Below are positions 23,891 to 35,765 of a DNA stretch of 64,000 nucleotides, piece after piece. The stretch is from Siphonodentalium dalli (lineage: Eukaryota; Mollusca; Scaphopoda; Gadilida; Siphonodentaliidae). The notes beneath the pieces are model-generated. The model worked only from the letters and a program-made list of their open reading frames with translations, did not search any database and was not told the origin of the DNA. The translations under genes were made by a program, and so were the position numbers. How positions within the stretch are numbered: the first letter of the stretch is position 1; every line of letters starts with the position of its first letter. Location of the stretch: contig CP136062.1 of assembly GCA_032622095.1 (NCBI GenBank), forward strand, positions 6,508,001 through 6,572,000, read 5' to 3'.

Positions 23891-26800
23891 TAGAAGAAGT
23901 TAATTTCTCACTGTTTCATCACTATATAAAGCAAAACAAGCGATAAATCCATAAGATTATTTTTTTGTCATGTAGGTGCAGGGTGGGGGGGGGGAGATAT
24001 CCTGACCAGGACATCTCCCCCCACCCTAAACCCTGACTCAAAAAACTTGTTCTCAGAAGAAGTTAATTTCTCGCTGTTTCATGACTATATAAAGCAAAAC
24101 AAGCGATAACACCATAAGAATATTTTTTAGTCATGTAGGGTGCTGGGTGAGGGGGGAGATATCCTGACCTGGACATCTCCCCCCCCCACCCCAAACCCTG
24201 ACTCAAAAAACTTGTTCTCAGAAGAAGTTAATTTCTCGCTGTTTCATGACTATATAATGCAAAACAAGCGATAAAACCATAAGATTATTTTTTTGTCATT
24301 TAGGGTGCTGGGTGAGGGAGATATCCGGACCTGGACATTCCCCCCCCCCCACCCCAAACCGTGACTCAAAAAACTTGTTCTCAGAAGAAGTTAATTTCTC
24401 GCTGTTTCATGACTATATAAAGCAAAACAAGCGATAAAATCATAAGATTATTTTTTTGTCATGTAGTGTGCTGGGTGAGGGGGGAGATATCCTGACCTGG
24501 ACATTCCCCCCCCCACCCCAAACCCTGAATCAAAAATCTTGTTCTCAGAAGAAGTTAATTTCTCGCTGTTTCATGACTATATAAAGCAAAACAAGCGATA
24601 AAACCATAAGATTATTTTTTTGTCATGTAGATCCTGACCTGGACATTCCCCCCCCCACCCCAAACCATGACTCAAAAAACTTGTTCTCAGAAGAAGTTAA
24701 TTTCCCGCTGTTTCATGACTTTATTAAGCAAAATAAGCGATAAAACCATAAGATTATGTTTTTGTCATGTAGGTGCTGGGTGGGGGTCCTGACATGGACA
24801 TCTTCCCACACCCCAAACCCTGACTCAAAAAGCTTGTTCTCAGAGGAAGTTAATTTCTCTCTGGTTCATGACTATATAAAGCAAAACAAGCGATAAAACC
24901 ATAAGATTATTTTTTTGTCATGTAGGGTGCTGGGTGAGGGAGGAGATATCATGACCTGGACATCCCCCCCCCCCCCCACCCCAAACCTTGACTCAAAAAA
25001 GTTGTTCTCAGAAGTTAATTTCTCGCTGTTTCATGACTATAAAGCAAAACAAGCGATAAAACCATAAGATTGTTTGTCATGTAGGGCGCTGGGTGAGGTG
25101 GGAGATATCCTGACCTGGAAATCCCCCCCACCCCAAACCCTGACTCAAAAAACTTGTTCTCAGAAGAAGTTAATTTCTCGCTGTTTCATGACTATATAAA
25201 GCAAAAAACAAGCGATAAAACCATAAGATTTTTTTTTGTCATGTAGGTGCTGGGTGGGGGGGGGAGATATCCTGACCTGGACATCTTCCCCCCACCCCAA
25301 ACCCTGACCCAAAAAACTTGTTCTCAGAAGAAGTTAATTTCTCGCTGTTTCATGACTATATAAAGCAAAACAAGCGATAAAACCATAAGATAATTTGTTT
25401 GTCATGTAGGTGCTGGGTCGGGGGGGGGGGGGGGCTATCCTGACCTGGACATCCCCCCCCCCACCCCAAACCCTGACTCAAAAAACTTGTTCTCAGAAGA
25501 AGTTAATTTCTCGCTGTTTCATGACTATATAAAGCAAAACAAGCGATAACACCATAAGATTATTTTTTAGTCATGTAGGGTGCTGGGTGAGGGGGGAGAT
25601 ATCCTGACCTGGAAATCTCCCCCCCCCCCCACCCCAAACCCTGACTCAAAAAACTTGTTCTCAGAAGAAGTTAATTTCTCGCTGTTTCATGACTATATAA
25701 TGCAAAACAAGTGATAAAACCATAAGATTATTTGTTTGTCATTTAGGGTGCTGGGTGAGGGAGATATCCGGACCTGGACATTTCCCCCCCCCCCCCACCC
25801 CAAACCGTGACTCAAAAAACTTGTTCTCAGAAGAAGTTAATTTCTCGCTGTTTCATGACTATATAAAGCAAAACAAGCGATAAAATCATAAGATTATTTT
25901 TTTGTCATGTAGTGTGCTGGGTGAGGGGGGATATATCCTGACCTGGACATTTCCCCCCCACCCCAAACCCTGACTCAAAAATCTTGTTCTCAGAAGAAGT
26001 TAATTTCTCGCTGTTTCATGACTATATAAAGCAAAACAAGCGATAAAACCATAAGATTATTTTTTTGTCATGTAGATCCTGACCTGGACATTCACCCCCC
26101 CCCCACCCCAAACCATGACTCAAAAAACTTGTTCTCAGAAGAAGTTAATTTCCCGCTGTTTCATGACTATATAAAGCAAAATAAGCGATAAAACCATAAG
26201 ATTATTTTTTTGTCATGTAGGTGCTGGGTGGGGGTCCTGACATGGACATCTTCCCCCACCCCAAACCCTGACTCAAAAAACTTGTTCTCAGAAGAAGTTA
26301 ATTTCTCGCTGGTTCATGGCTATATAAAGCAAAACAAGAGATAAAACCATAAGATTATTTTTTTGTCATGTAGGGTGCTGGGTGAGGGAGGAGATATCAT
26401 GACCTGGACATTCCCCCCCCCCCCACCCCAAACCCTGACTCAAAAAAGTTGTTCTCAGAAGTTAATTTCTCGCTGTTTCATGACTATAAAGCAAAACAAG
26501 CGATAAAACCATAAGATTATTTTTTTGTCATGTAGGGTGCTGGGTGAGGGGGGAGATATCCTGACCTGGACATCCCCCCCACCCCAAACCCTGACTCAAA
26601 AAACTTGTTCTCAGAAGAAGTTAATTTCTCGCTGTTTCATGACTATATAAAGCAAAACAAGCGATAAAACCATGATTATTTTTTTGTCATGTAGATCCTG
26701 ACCTGGACATCTTCCCCCACCCCAAACCCTGACTCAAAAAACTTGTTCTCAGAAGAAGTTAATTTCTCGCTGTTTCATGACTATATTAAGCAAAACAAGC

Positions 26801-28049
26801 AATAAAACCATAAGATTATTTTTTTGCCATGTAGGGTGCTGGGTGAGGGGGAGATATCCTGACCTGGACATTTCCCCCCCCCCCCACCCCAAACCCTGAC
26901 TAAAAAAACTTGTTCTCAGAAGAAGTTAATTTCTCGCTGTTTCATGACTATATAAAGCAAAACAAGTGATAAAACCATATTATTTTTTTGTCATGTAGGT
27001 GCTGGGTGGGGGGGGAGGAGATATCCTGACCTGGACATCTTCCCCTCCCCCCACCCCAAACCCTGACTCAAAAAACTTGTTCTCAGAAGAAGTTAATTTC
27101 TCGCTGTTTCATGACTATATAAAGCAAAACAAGCGATAAAACCATAAGATTATTTTTTTGTCATGTAGATCCTGACCTGGACATCTTCCCCCCACCCCAA
27201 ACCCTGACTCAAAAAACTTGTGCTCAGAAGAAGTTAATTTCTCGCTGTTTCATGACTATATAAAGCAAAACAAGCGATAAAACCATAAGATTTTGTTTTG
27301 TCATGTAGGTGCTGGGTGGGGTGGGGGGGGGAGATATCCTGACCTGGACATCTTCCCCCCACCCCAAACCCTGACCCAAAAAACTTGTTCTCAGAAGAAG
27401 TTAATTTCTCGCTGTTTCATGACTATATAAAGCAAAACAAGCGATAAAACCATAAGATTATTTTTTTGTCATGTAGGTGCTGGGTCGGGGGGAGGGCTAT
27501 CCTGACCTGAACATTCCCCCCCACCCTAAACCCTGACTCAAAAAACTTGTTCTCAGAAGAAGTTAATTTCTCGCTGTTTCATGACTGTATAAAGCAAAAC
27601 AAGTGATAAAACCATATTATTTTTGTCATGTAGGTGCTGGGTGGGGGGGGGAGATATCCTGACCTGGACATCTTCCCCTCCCCCCACCCCAAACTCTGAC
27701 TCAAAAAACTTGTTCTCAGAAGAAGTTAATTTCTCGCTGTTTCATGACTATATAAAGCAAAACAAGCGATAAAACCATAAGATTATTTTTTTGTCATGCT
27801 GGGTGAGGGGGGAGATATCCTGACCTGGACATTTACCCCCCACCCCCCCCCCCACCCCAAACCCTGAGTCAAAAAACTTGTTCTCAGAAGAAGTTAATTT
27901 CTCGCTGTTTCGTGAGTATATAAAGCAAAACAAGCTATAAAACCATAAGATTATTTTTTTTGTCATGTAGGTGCTGGGTGGGGGGAGATATCCTGACCTG
28001 GACATCTTCCCCCCACCCCAAACCCTGACTCAAGAAACTTGTTCTCAGC
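23891..28049 (+). repeat. Satellite array, duplicon 2 (shorter)
   Basis: Same monomers and same plus orientation as 15067-22975, but ~4.2 kb instead of ~7.9 kb. Both its first monomers (GATAACACCATAAGA, then TATATAATGC) and its last (GCTGTTTCGTGAGTATATAA, AAGCTATAAAACC) match the corresponding ends of duplicon 1. The two blocks are duplicates that differ in internal copy number. Confidence 0.9.
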
Positions 28050-29367
28050 AGGGTGGAGTCTGGAAAAAAATTGCACATAAAGGGTCCAAAAAGTTTTTTT
28101 CCGACCCCGAGGGACCCACCACCCCATTTGTGCAAAAAATATATTGTTTTCCTCCAAAACTTTGGGGACCCACCCCCCCTTTCTCATGTTTTTATCCAAA
28201 TTTCAGAGGTTTTTTTTAGCCGTTCTTCAATAACTGTGTTAACTGCCTTTCAATCCCATTCCACTATCCTTTTTTGGTGCAAACTCTTGCTGTGTACCAT
28301 TAAGACTCAACCAATAACATGCTTAATTGGTAAACACAATTCAGCAAAACGAAAAATAAACTGTACATGTATTTCCAGGGGTTTCCTGGTGTTTTCAGTA
28401 TCTAACAATAATAATAAAGCATTGTGTAGGTACACTATATGTCACAAATCGTCCTAGACCCCATTATAGCCTTAATATATCGAGTGTGTTGTGTCTGACA
28501 GAGAACACTGGCCAGTGTACATGTAAATAGTGGTAAACAGGTCAGGCGTTACACAATTATTTGTGCATGACCAAAGAACTCTTTAGTCGTATCCATCGGG
28601 GTGGGGTGGGGGAGGAATTTTTTTTGGTTAGGTATACACCTAGATATATGGCTATTATACCCCGATATTAGTCGGCGGGTATATAGTTGACGTCTCGAGC
28701 CGTCCGTACGTCCGTCCGTACAAACATTTTGCGTTATAAGTCGGTTGTCATATTTTGATGCCCTATGGCATGGTGACGGATAAGAAATGGGGAGCGAATA
28801 TGCATAATATCGCGGGTTGTGACCATCAATGCCTACCAGAGTTATGGGCCCTGTTCGACTTTATGAAATTCAGTCCGTACAAAGTTTCTGCAATATAAGT
28901 TAAGTGTCGGTTGTCGAATTTTGATGTGGTTTGGTATGGTGATAGACCAGAATGATAGGGGAAGGATGTATGCACATATTACTGCATATCACAGGTTTCG
29001 CCTATCAATGCATACCAGAGTTACCGGCCTTGTTCCATCTGTAAACACGTTTTGCATTATTATAACTCAACCATGGGTTAAGTTTCCTGAACGCTATTAC
29101 GGTGGTCCACTGTGAAGTGTGCCGGGATCCTGTGAAATCCAGAATGTTGCTAAATCTGAGGCTAAAGGGTCACTATAGCTGCATATATAGCCCTATACCA
29201 ACAATCATCGTACTAACATGCTTACAAACAACATTGCATTGTCAGTACTTGTAAATTGTTTGAAAAAACCCCATTTTGGAGAAAAAAATTACAAGCACGA
29301 TTTTTTCGGCCTCTGAACCACCCACCCACCTCGGCCCTATATACGGATTTTTTTTGCAGACACCCCC
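28050..29367 (+). repeat. Insert A between satellite and B; inverted copy at 34441-35765
   Basis: About 1.3 kb that begins with the non-satellite cassette and continues with sequence present once more, inverted, at 34441-35765. From about 28655 it contains a dispersed repeat (CGGCGGGTATATAGTTGACG, then GTCCGTACGTCCGTCC) with two ~180-bp modules ending near 'accagagttatgggccctgtt' and 'accagagttaccggccttgtt', a common style of bivalve intergenic repeat. There is no credible gene; the longest frames are mirrored in both copies without family resemblance. Confidence 0.85.
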
Positions 29368-29455
29368 CTGTTCTCAGAAGAAGTTAATTTCTCGCTGTTT
29401 CATGACTATATAAAGCAAAACAAGCGATAAAACCATAAGATTATTTTTTTGTCAT
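29368..29455 (+). repeat. Partial satellite monomer
   Basis: One truncated plus-strand monomer (GTTCTCAGAAGAAGTTAATT ... TTTTTTTGTCAT) joins A to B. The junction with B is at GTCAT|CTTAGATAACAC. Confidence 0.9.
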
Positions 29456-30356
29456 CTTAGATAACACAAGGTGGTTTAGATTGCCCAATTTGATCAAAAT
29501 AGACTGATAAATGGGGTCAGTTAAATGTAATTTGACAGTTAAAGCATGAGAAAAAAGTTTACATAAAAGATATCCAAAATAAAAATGAAAAAAAAGGAGG
29601 GGACTAAAAATAGGGTCGGGGGGGGGGGGGGGGGGTGGTGTAATTCAAGCTATTTGTTTATATTGGCCTAAAGCATACTACAGAGACACGAATTGATACA
29701 CATATTAGAGAAAGACTCACACTCATTGATGGGGAATGTTCAGATAATAAGTTCAACAATCAACTTATTATATATTTTTCTAGTAAACTATTCGTCAATG
29801 AGTATTTAGAAATGAAAGGGTTAAATGCCTTGATAGTTTCTATATTTACTACATGACGAATGTTCAGTGTAGAGATGATAAATATAAGTTGTATTGTGTG
29901 GATCTGATTGCCTGTCAACTACCCATGTATACAAGTAATCACACTTTAACATAATAAAAGCATAATAATATTTGCCAGTGAATCGTTTGGCATTATCTTC
30001 ATGTGTTTTTGCAGAGTTATCTATCATGGAAAAGTTATCCTTCAATTCAATTCAATTTATTTTTGTAAATCGATATGTAGATATTACAGACAATATATAT
30101 ATATGACATCAAAATATTCAATTATAATAACATATAATAACAATAAATTTCACACGAGGAATACATGGGTGATCAGACATTTGGAAAGTGATGTTGATAT
30201 TTAAAAAATAGGGTGCGGTACATGGAATATCAGTGTTATAGCCTCAAGTGGACTTAGATAGCCGCCTGTGGCTTTCCGAACACATTTTTCAATTTAACAT
30301 ATTTTATCAACGATGAAATAGGCAGCAAGAAAAAAAAATATCGACAATTAAACAAA

Positions 30357-30443
30357 TTGCGCACAAATGGTTATCATGTTTTGAATGCGCACAGATGGTT
30401 ATCATTTTTTGATTGCGCACAGACGGTTATCATGTTTTGAATG
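30357..30443 (+). repeat. ~31-bp tandem repeat, 3 copies
   Basis: Three units of TTGCGCACAAATGGTTATCA plus TGTTTTGAA with small changes (AGATGG, AGACGG). Present in both arms (mirror at about 40207-40293). Confidence 0.85.
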
Positions 30444-30596
30444 TTCAGATGTTGACGTTTCCATGATTGATAATTGATACTAGTAGGAAAATATTTTTTT
30501 TTCACGCCAGTGAACGGCCCACTAATGCTGGTTAACGCCCAACAGAAAATTGACATTCGACACTAAACGACTGTATAAATCATCAAACTTACAATT

Positions 30597-30871
30597 AAGT
30601 ATAGGATAATGGCTGAAAACTACATTATTTCAGCGAATGGATTTTTTTTTTTTAAACATATTTTATTTGTAGTATAATACAAAATGGATTGGGGCACAAG
30701 TTACAAAACTTAATGAGCCCCTCTCCGGTATACATTAAGTTTTGTAACTTGTGCCCCAATCCATTTTGTATTATACTACAAATAAAATATGTTAAAACAA
30801 AAAAAATAAAAATAAAAAAATAATCCATTCGCTGAAATAATGTACAGTTTTCAGCCATTATCCTATACTCA
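30597..30871. repeat. ~270-bp palindrome (foldback element) in B
   Basis: The outer arms AGTATAGGATAATGGCTGAA ... GCGAATGGATT (from 30597) pair with AATCCATTCGCTGAA ... CCATTATCCTATACT (to ~30871). The inner arms (30653-30714 and 30732-30794) are essentially perfect over ~60 bp around a 17-nt loop. A/T runs separate inner and outer arms. A half-copy of the outer arm (ACAGTTTTCAGCTATTATCC) follows at about 30925-30946. Mirrored at about 39774-40048. Confidence 0.9.
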
Positions 30872-31227
30872 GACAATGGATTGATAGAGTCAGCGGTCCG
30901 ATATCGTTCCAGTCGCTAAAAATGTACAGTTTTCAGCTATTATCCGACATAAAGGCCCACTTAATTTCCGAACCCCCAGATCACATTATATAAAATATAT
31001 GCATTATATACATTTGAAAGTGGAAGCTCCAAAACATTATATTATCAACTTATCCGGTGTAATAAACTGTGAACATGTTGTTTTTGTTGAGTTACCGACA
31101 TGTTTTTGAAAGTTTGATCTGGATTGTAGTGCAAAGTGTATTATTTCAATGGAATGGGAAACTCTATATCTTAAAGATAGAGTTATTCCCATTGCATTGA
31201 AAATAAATATATAGTTTGAAATATGTT

Positions 31228-31432
31228 GCATTCTGGGAGTAGCAACATGTGTTCGGTCCTATCCACCCGTTAGTAACATGTGTTCGGCCCTATCCACCAG
31301 TTAGTAACATGTGTTCGGCCCTATCCACCCGTTAGTAACATGTGTTCTGTCCTATCCACCCGTTAGTAACATCTGTTCGACCCTATCCACCCGTTAGTAA
31401 CATGTGTTCGGCCCTATATCCACCCGTTAATT
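31228..31432 (+). repeat. ~32-bp tandem repeat, 6 copies
   Basis: Units of GTTAGTAACATGTGTTCGGC plus CCTATCCACCC. All six copies and their private variants (CCAGTTAG, TTCTGTCC, ATCTGTTCG, CTATATCC) are preserved in the mirror arm at about 39222-39414. Confidence 0.9.
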
Positions 31433-32189
31433 GAATGACTGATTGGTACCCACGGTATTCCTAATAGGAGATTAATTTTGGTGATCCTGTGCATTGAGTT
31501 CTCTATAGTTAAGTTTGAAGGACTAAATTTGCATTTAAATTGCTATATTATTGTAGGTTTTGTCGTGAGGGGTGTTACAACATGCCACCTGGGAACGGAA
31601 TTAGATTTGATAAATTTTAACAGTAAGAGATTCAATGCCTATATCAATCAGAGATATATTATACATGCAAGTCATATAAAAATGAAATCGTTTACAGTAA
31701 AATAACTCTTCATTAGTTTGGATTTTGAGCGTCCGTTATTAAAATAATGGATCGTAGTTTGTAAACTAATGTAGGATATCGACAGTAAACATCCATTATC
31801 AAATAAACCGGACGCGACGAAACAATTTAGTGATGTCATATCCATGTTTTAATGCCCATTTAATTTTCGAGTTTCCGATTATTTTTTTACAGTGTCTTGG
31901 TGTACGGTTTTAGTAACAATCTATGCCATATAACATATGATTAAAATACTATAATTCATCACCATTTGAAACGTTTGTGTCTCAGAAGATGCCGATAGTG
32001 AAATAGAATAAAGCTGAAATCATAGAAAGATTTCCCCAATTATGGCTCCTAGAATGCAACAGAATGAAAATAAAAATGTATTTCTGAAATGCAAAAATAA
32101 TATCCTTAATTTTTATAAACGTTGTTGTGTGCATAATTAAGTCTGATATATTCTGAGACTGTGATCATATTTATTCGTTTCAAGAATAT

Positions 32190-32226
32190 CATCATCATCA
32201 TCATCATCATCGTCATCGTCGTCGTC
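32190..32226 (+). repeat. ATC microsatellite (8 units)
   Basis: Eight ATC units followed by GTC variants. The mirror copy in the right arm (about 38432-38461) has ten units, a length difference between the arms. Confidence 0.95.
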
Positions 32227-32481
32227 TTTATCGTCTTCAACGACACCTGTAATTTATCGTCGTTACCACCGGCGTAATATCTTCACCCTCGCTCTCGACA
32301 TAATAATAATTATCATCATAAATCATCGTCATCATCAAAAAACATCATCACGTACCATAATCACGATCATATGTATTGTCATAATAATAGTGTTCGCTAT
32401 CATCGCGATGGTCTTCGTCGTCATCGTACGCGAAGTTACTAGTAGTTAAAGTTTACTTGGACGTGAATCAGCTAGCTAAAA

Positions 32482-34024
32482 GTTGTTCCACACCGGGCGC
32501 GAGCGAGCGATTTTAACGGCCATTTTCTAACGTCCGTAGAAGTTCAAAGCGCGCGATTTTTATGTTCACACCGCAAGCGACCGACTCGCTGACCACGAGG
32601 CGATTATAGCAGTGATTTCATGCTTCGTCGAATTGTCGCTTTGTTGCAAACCAGCGAGATAATTGGACGGCTCTGAAATAGGTGTTTATACGACCGTTAT
32701 TTTTCTATTTGATGACGGCACACTGATTTGTCGCCACGATAATGGAGGACTTTAGCGAGAGGCTATTAATCGAAGTACAACGCATGTGTGTCTGTATGGC
32801 ACATGTGTGTCTGTATCACTGTGTGTGTCTGTATGACTGTATGTATGTATGTATGTATGTATGCATGTATGTCTGTATGACTGTATGTCTCTATGACCAA
32901 ATAATTAAACCATTTATTTTTGTTATTTTTCGTGACTGAAATTCCACCTTAGATTACTATATTCAGTTTATTCCTTGTAAAGAACTAAAATCATGGACCG
33001 TATAATCTGCTCCATTGGCTGGTGAATTATATTTTGGTATAATCACGGGAAATGATAAAGAATATAACGAGGCTAGTTCATTCCAAAAGACGTTGTGGTA
33101 AACATGAGACAATGCATTCATCAACTAATAATAATCGCGTATTACCGGGTGGGAGCACTATTATAACTAATGTGTAGAAATGATTACACATCAAATGTGT
33201 AAACCCGGTTAATACACATAGCAATGTGTAGTTTGACATACAAATACATTGACCAAGTGCCGTTCTACACATAATGTGTACATTTTATTACACACACTTG
33301 TGTAAGAATGTAGATCGTGCGCATTGCGTGCCTTCAGTTTCATAGTCTGCTACATGACGACGATATTGTTTGAGTATATGTTTTGGAATAAAATTTACTA
33401 CTGTAATTTTGAGTGACGAGAATAAACAAATTGTAGACAAGGAATGTAAGTTCAGAATTCCGACTTGTGAGTATTGTATTAATGATATATGAGGATATAT
33501 TTGTTAAAACTTTCATGAAGAATACTGCTCTTACTCTTGTTTATATGATTGCTGTAATACGTTAATACTAATCACGTGCAACCACGCCACGACCATGGCT
33601 TGTTCATTTAAAACGAAAACTCACACATGACAGAGCAAAATATTACGTACCATTGTACGCCATGAAAGTTTTAACATATAAATCTCCATTTGCCATGAAT
33701 ACTATATACCCACAGTTCGGAATACTGAACTTTACATTCTTGTCTACGATATATATGTGTAAGAATTTACACAACATGTGTAAGGCATAGATGTTGATTT
33801 TATGCACACCAGTGTGTATACATGTGTATAAATTGACCCATTTATTGTGTAAAATATGTTTAAGAAAATTAGCGTACACACAGAATAATAACCTGACAAT
33901 CGCGCGCGACGAAGCGTTTCAGTCGCTTGCGGTGTGGACATAAAAATCGCGCGCTTTGAACTGCTACGACGTTAGAAAACGGCAGTTATAATCGCTCTCT
34001 CGCGCCCGGTGTGGAACAACCTTA
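32482..34024. mobile_element. Non-autonomous TIR element, ~1.54 kb, long terminal inverted repeats
   Basis: The left end GTTGTTCCACACCGGGCGCG (32482) and the right end (rc of ...GGTGTGGAACAAC at 34024) are inverted copies for ~110-120 bp at roughly 90% identity. Both include CAAAGCGCGCGATTTTTATG and CACACCGCAAGCGAC. The interior holds an (ATGT)n run at 32840-32875, clusters of ACACAT/ATGTGT motifs, and an inner inverted repeat. There is no transposase. Target-site duplication and superfamily are not resolvable by eye. A mirrored copy lies at 36626-38163. Confidence 0.7.
33428..33752. repeat. Inner inverted repeat of the TIR element
   Basis: TTGTAGACAAGGAATGTAAG ... GTTAAAACTTTCATG (33428-33525) is an imperfect inverted copy of 33655-33752 (rc: GTAGACAAGAATGTAAAGTT ... 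GTTAAAACTTTCATGGCG). The element is therefore palindromic at two levels. Confidence 0.75.
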
Positions 34025-34109
34025 AATCGGTATAGGGATAGAGATAGAAACGCAGAATAGGGATAGAAACGCAGTATCTATCCTTATATTGATTTCACTA
34101 GCTGTTTCA

Positions 34110-34194
34110 CGTCGAATTAAACTTGGACTATTGTGAAGGCCGTACATATAAATACTTTCAAAGGGACTTTTGATCTTCGGGCATCAAATTTAAC
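34110..34194. other. 85-bp unpaired sequence right of B
   Basis: CGTCGAATTAAACTTGGACT ... TTAACCCTTTTAATA is found only here. It lies between the end of left arm B and resumed satellite, and has no partner in the right arm. Confidence 0.7.
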
Positions 34195-34440
34195 CCTTTT
34201 AATACTAAATCTTATGGTTTTATCGCTCGTTTTGCTTTATATAGTCATGAAACAGCGAGAAATTAACTTCTTCTAAGAACAAGTTCTTTGACTCAGGGTT
34301 TGTGGTGGGGGGGAAATGTCCAGGTCAGGATATCCCCCCCCCCACCCAGCACCTACATGACCAAAAAATAATCTTATGGTTTTATCGCTTGTTTTGCTTT
34401 ATATAGTCATGAAACAGCGAGAAATTAACTTCTTCTGAGA
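34195..34440 (-). repeat. Satellite, minus orientation (about 1.5 monomers)
   Basis: Monomers in the opposite orientation to the main array: CTTATGGTTTTATCGCTCGT, GAAACAGCGAGAAATTAACT, GAAATGTCCAGGTCAGGATA. Confidence 0.9.
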
Positions 34441-35765
34441 ACAGGGGGGTGTCTGCAAAAAAAATCCGTATATAGGGCCGAGGTGGGTGGGTGGGTCAGA
34501 GGCCGAAAAAATCGTGCTTGTAATTTCTTTTCCAAAATGGGTTTTTTTCAAACAATTTACAAGTACTGACAATGCAATGTTGTTTGTAAGCATGTTAGTA
34601 CGATGATTGTTGGTATAGGGCTATATATGCAGCTATAGTGACCCTTTAGCCTCAGATTTAGCAACATTCTGGATTTCACAGGATCCCGGCACACTTCACA
34701 GTGGACCACCGTAATAGCGTTCAGGAAACTTAACCCATGGTTGAGTTATAATAATGCAAAACGTGTTTACAGATGGAACAAGGCCGGTAACTCTGGCATG
34801 CATTGATAGGCGAAACCTGTGATATGCAGTAATATGTGCATACATCCTTCCCCTATCATTCTGGTCTATCACCATACCAAACCACATCAAAATTCGACAA
34901 CCGACACTTAACTTATATTGCAGAAACTTTGTACGGACTGAATTTCATAAAGTCGAACAGGGCCCATAACTCTGGTAGGCATTGATGGTCACAACCCGCG
35001 ATATTATGCATATTCACTCCCCATTTCTTATCCGTCACCATGCCATAGGGCATCAAAATATGGCAACCGACTTATAACGCAAAATGTTTGTACGGACGGA
35101 CGTACGGACGGCTCGAGACGTCAACTATATACCCGCCGACTAATATCGGGGGTATAATAGCCATATATCTAGGTGTATACCTAACCAAAAAAAATTCCTC
35201 CCCCACCCCACCCCGATGGATACGACTAAAGAGTTATTTGGTCATGCACAAATAATTGTGTAACGCCTGACCTGTTTACCACTATTTACATGTACACTGG
35301 CCAGTGTTCTCTGTCAGACACAACACACTCGATATATTAAGGCTATAATGGGGTCTAGGACGATTTGTGACATATAGTGTACCTACACAATGCTTTATTA
35401 TTGTTGTTAGATACTGAAAACACCAGGAAACCCCTGGAAATACATGTACAGTTTATTTTTCGTTTTGCTGATCTGTGTTTACCAATTAAGCATGTTATTG
35501 GTTGAGTCTTAATGGTACACAGCAAGAGTTTGCACCAAAAAAGGATAGTGGAATGGGATTGAAAGGCAGTTAACACAGTTATTGAAGAACGGCTAAAAAA
35601 AAACTCTGAAATTTTGATAAAAACATGAGAAAGGGGGGGTGGGTCCCCAAAGTTTTGGAGGAAAACAATATATTTTTTGCACAAATGGGGTGGTGGGTCC
35701 CTCGGGGTCGGAAAAAAACTTTTTGGACCCTTTATGTGCAATTTTTTTCCAGATTCCACCCTGCT
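34441..35765 (-). repeat. Inverted copy of insert A
   Basis: Reverse complement of 28050-29367 with scattered substitutions, for example CAAACCCCATTTTGG against the mirrored AAAATGGGTTTTTTTC side. The cassette CAGATTCCACCCTGCTGAGA ends the copy near 35765. Confidence 0.9.

Larger units (their letters stand above)
29454..34109 (+). repeat. Left arm (B) of the 4.65-kb inverted duplication
   Basis: Inverted copy of 36538-41191. The ends are visible base by base: ATCTTAGATAACAC at 29454 pairs with GTGTTATCTAAGAT ending at 41191, and ...CTAGCTGTTTCA ending at 34109 pairs with TGAAACAGCTAG starting at 36538. Lengths are 4656 and 4654 bp. Over the 31.23-31.43 kb tandem block I counted about two substitutions in ~200 bp, so identity is around 99% where checked. 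B contains no credible gene. It holds a 270-bp palindrome, two short tandem repeats, simple repeats and a TIR element (listed separately). Confidence 0.95.

Noticed and set aside
14325-28049. CRISPR-like appearance of regular repeats
   Set aside because: There are no unique spacers: the monomers are contiguous and 140-165 bp long, and the genome is eukaryotic.
14345-28135. Frames inside the satellite (for example 19008-19238, 20625-20819, 22650-23060, 27748-28005)
   Set aside because: They are translations of monomers (recurring CSQKKLISRCFMTI-type peptides), broken by frame-shifting G/C-run changes from unit to unit.
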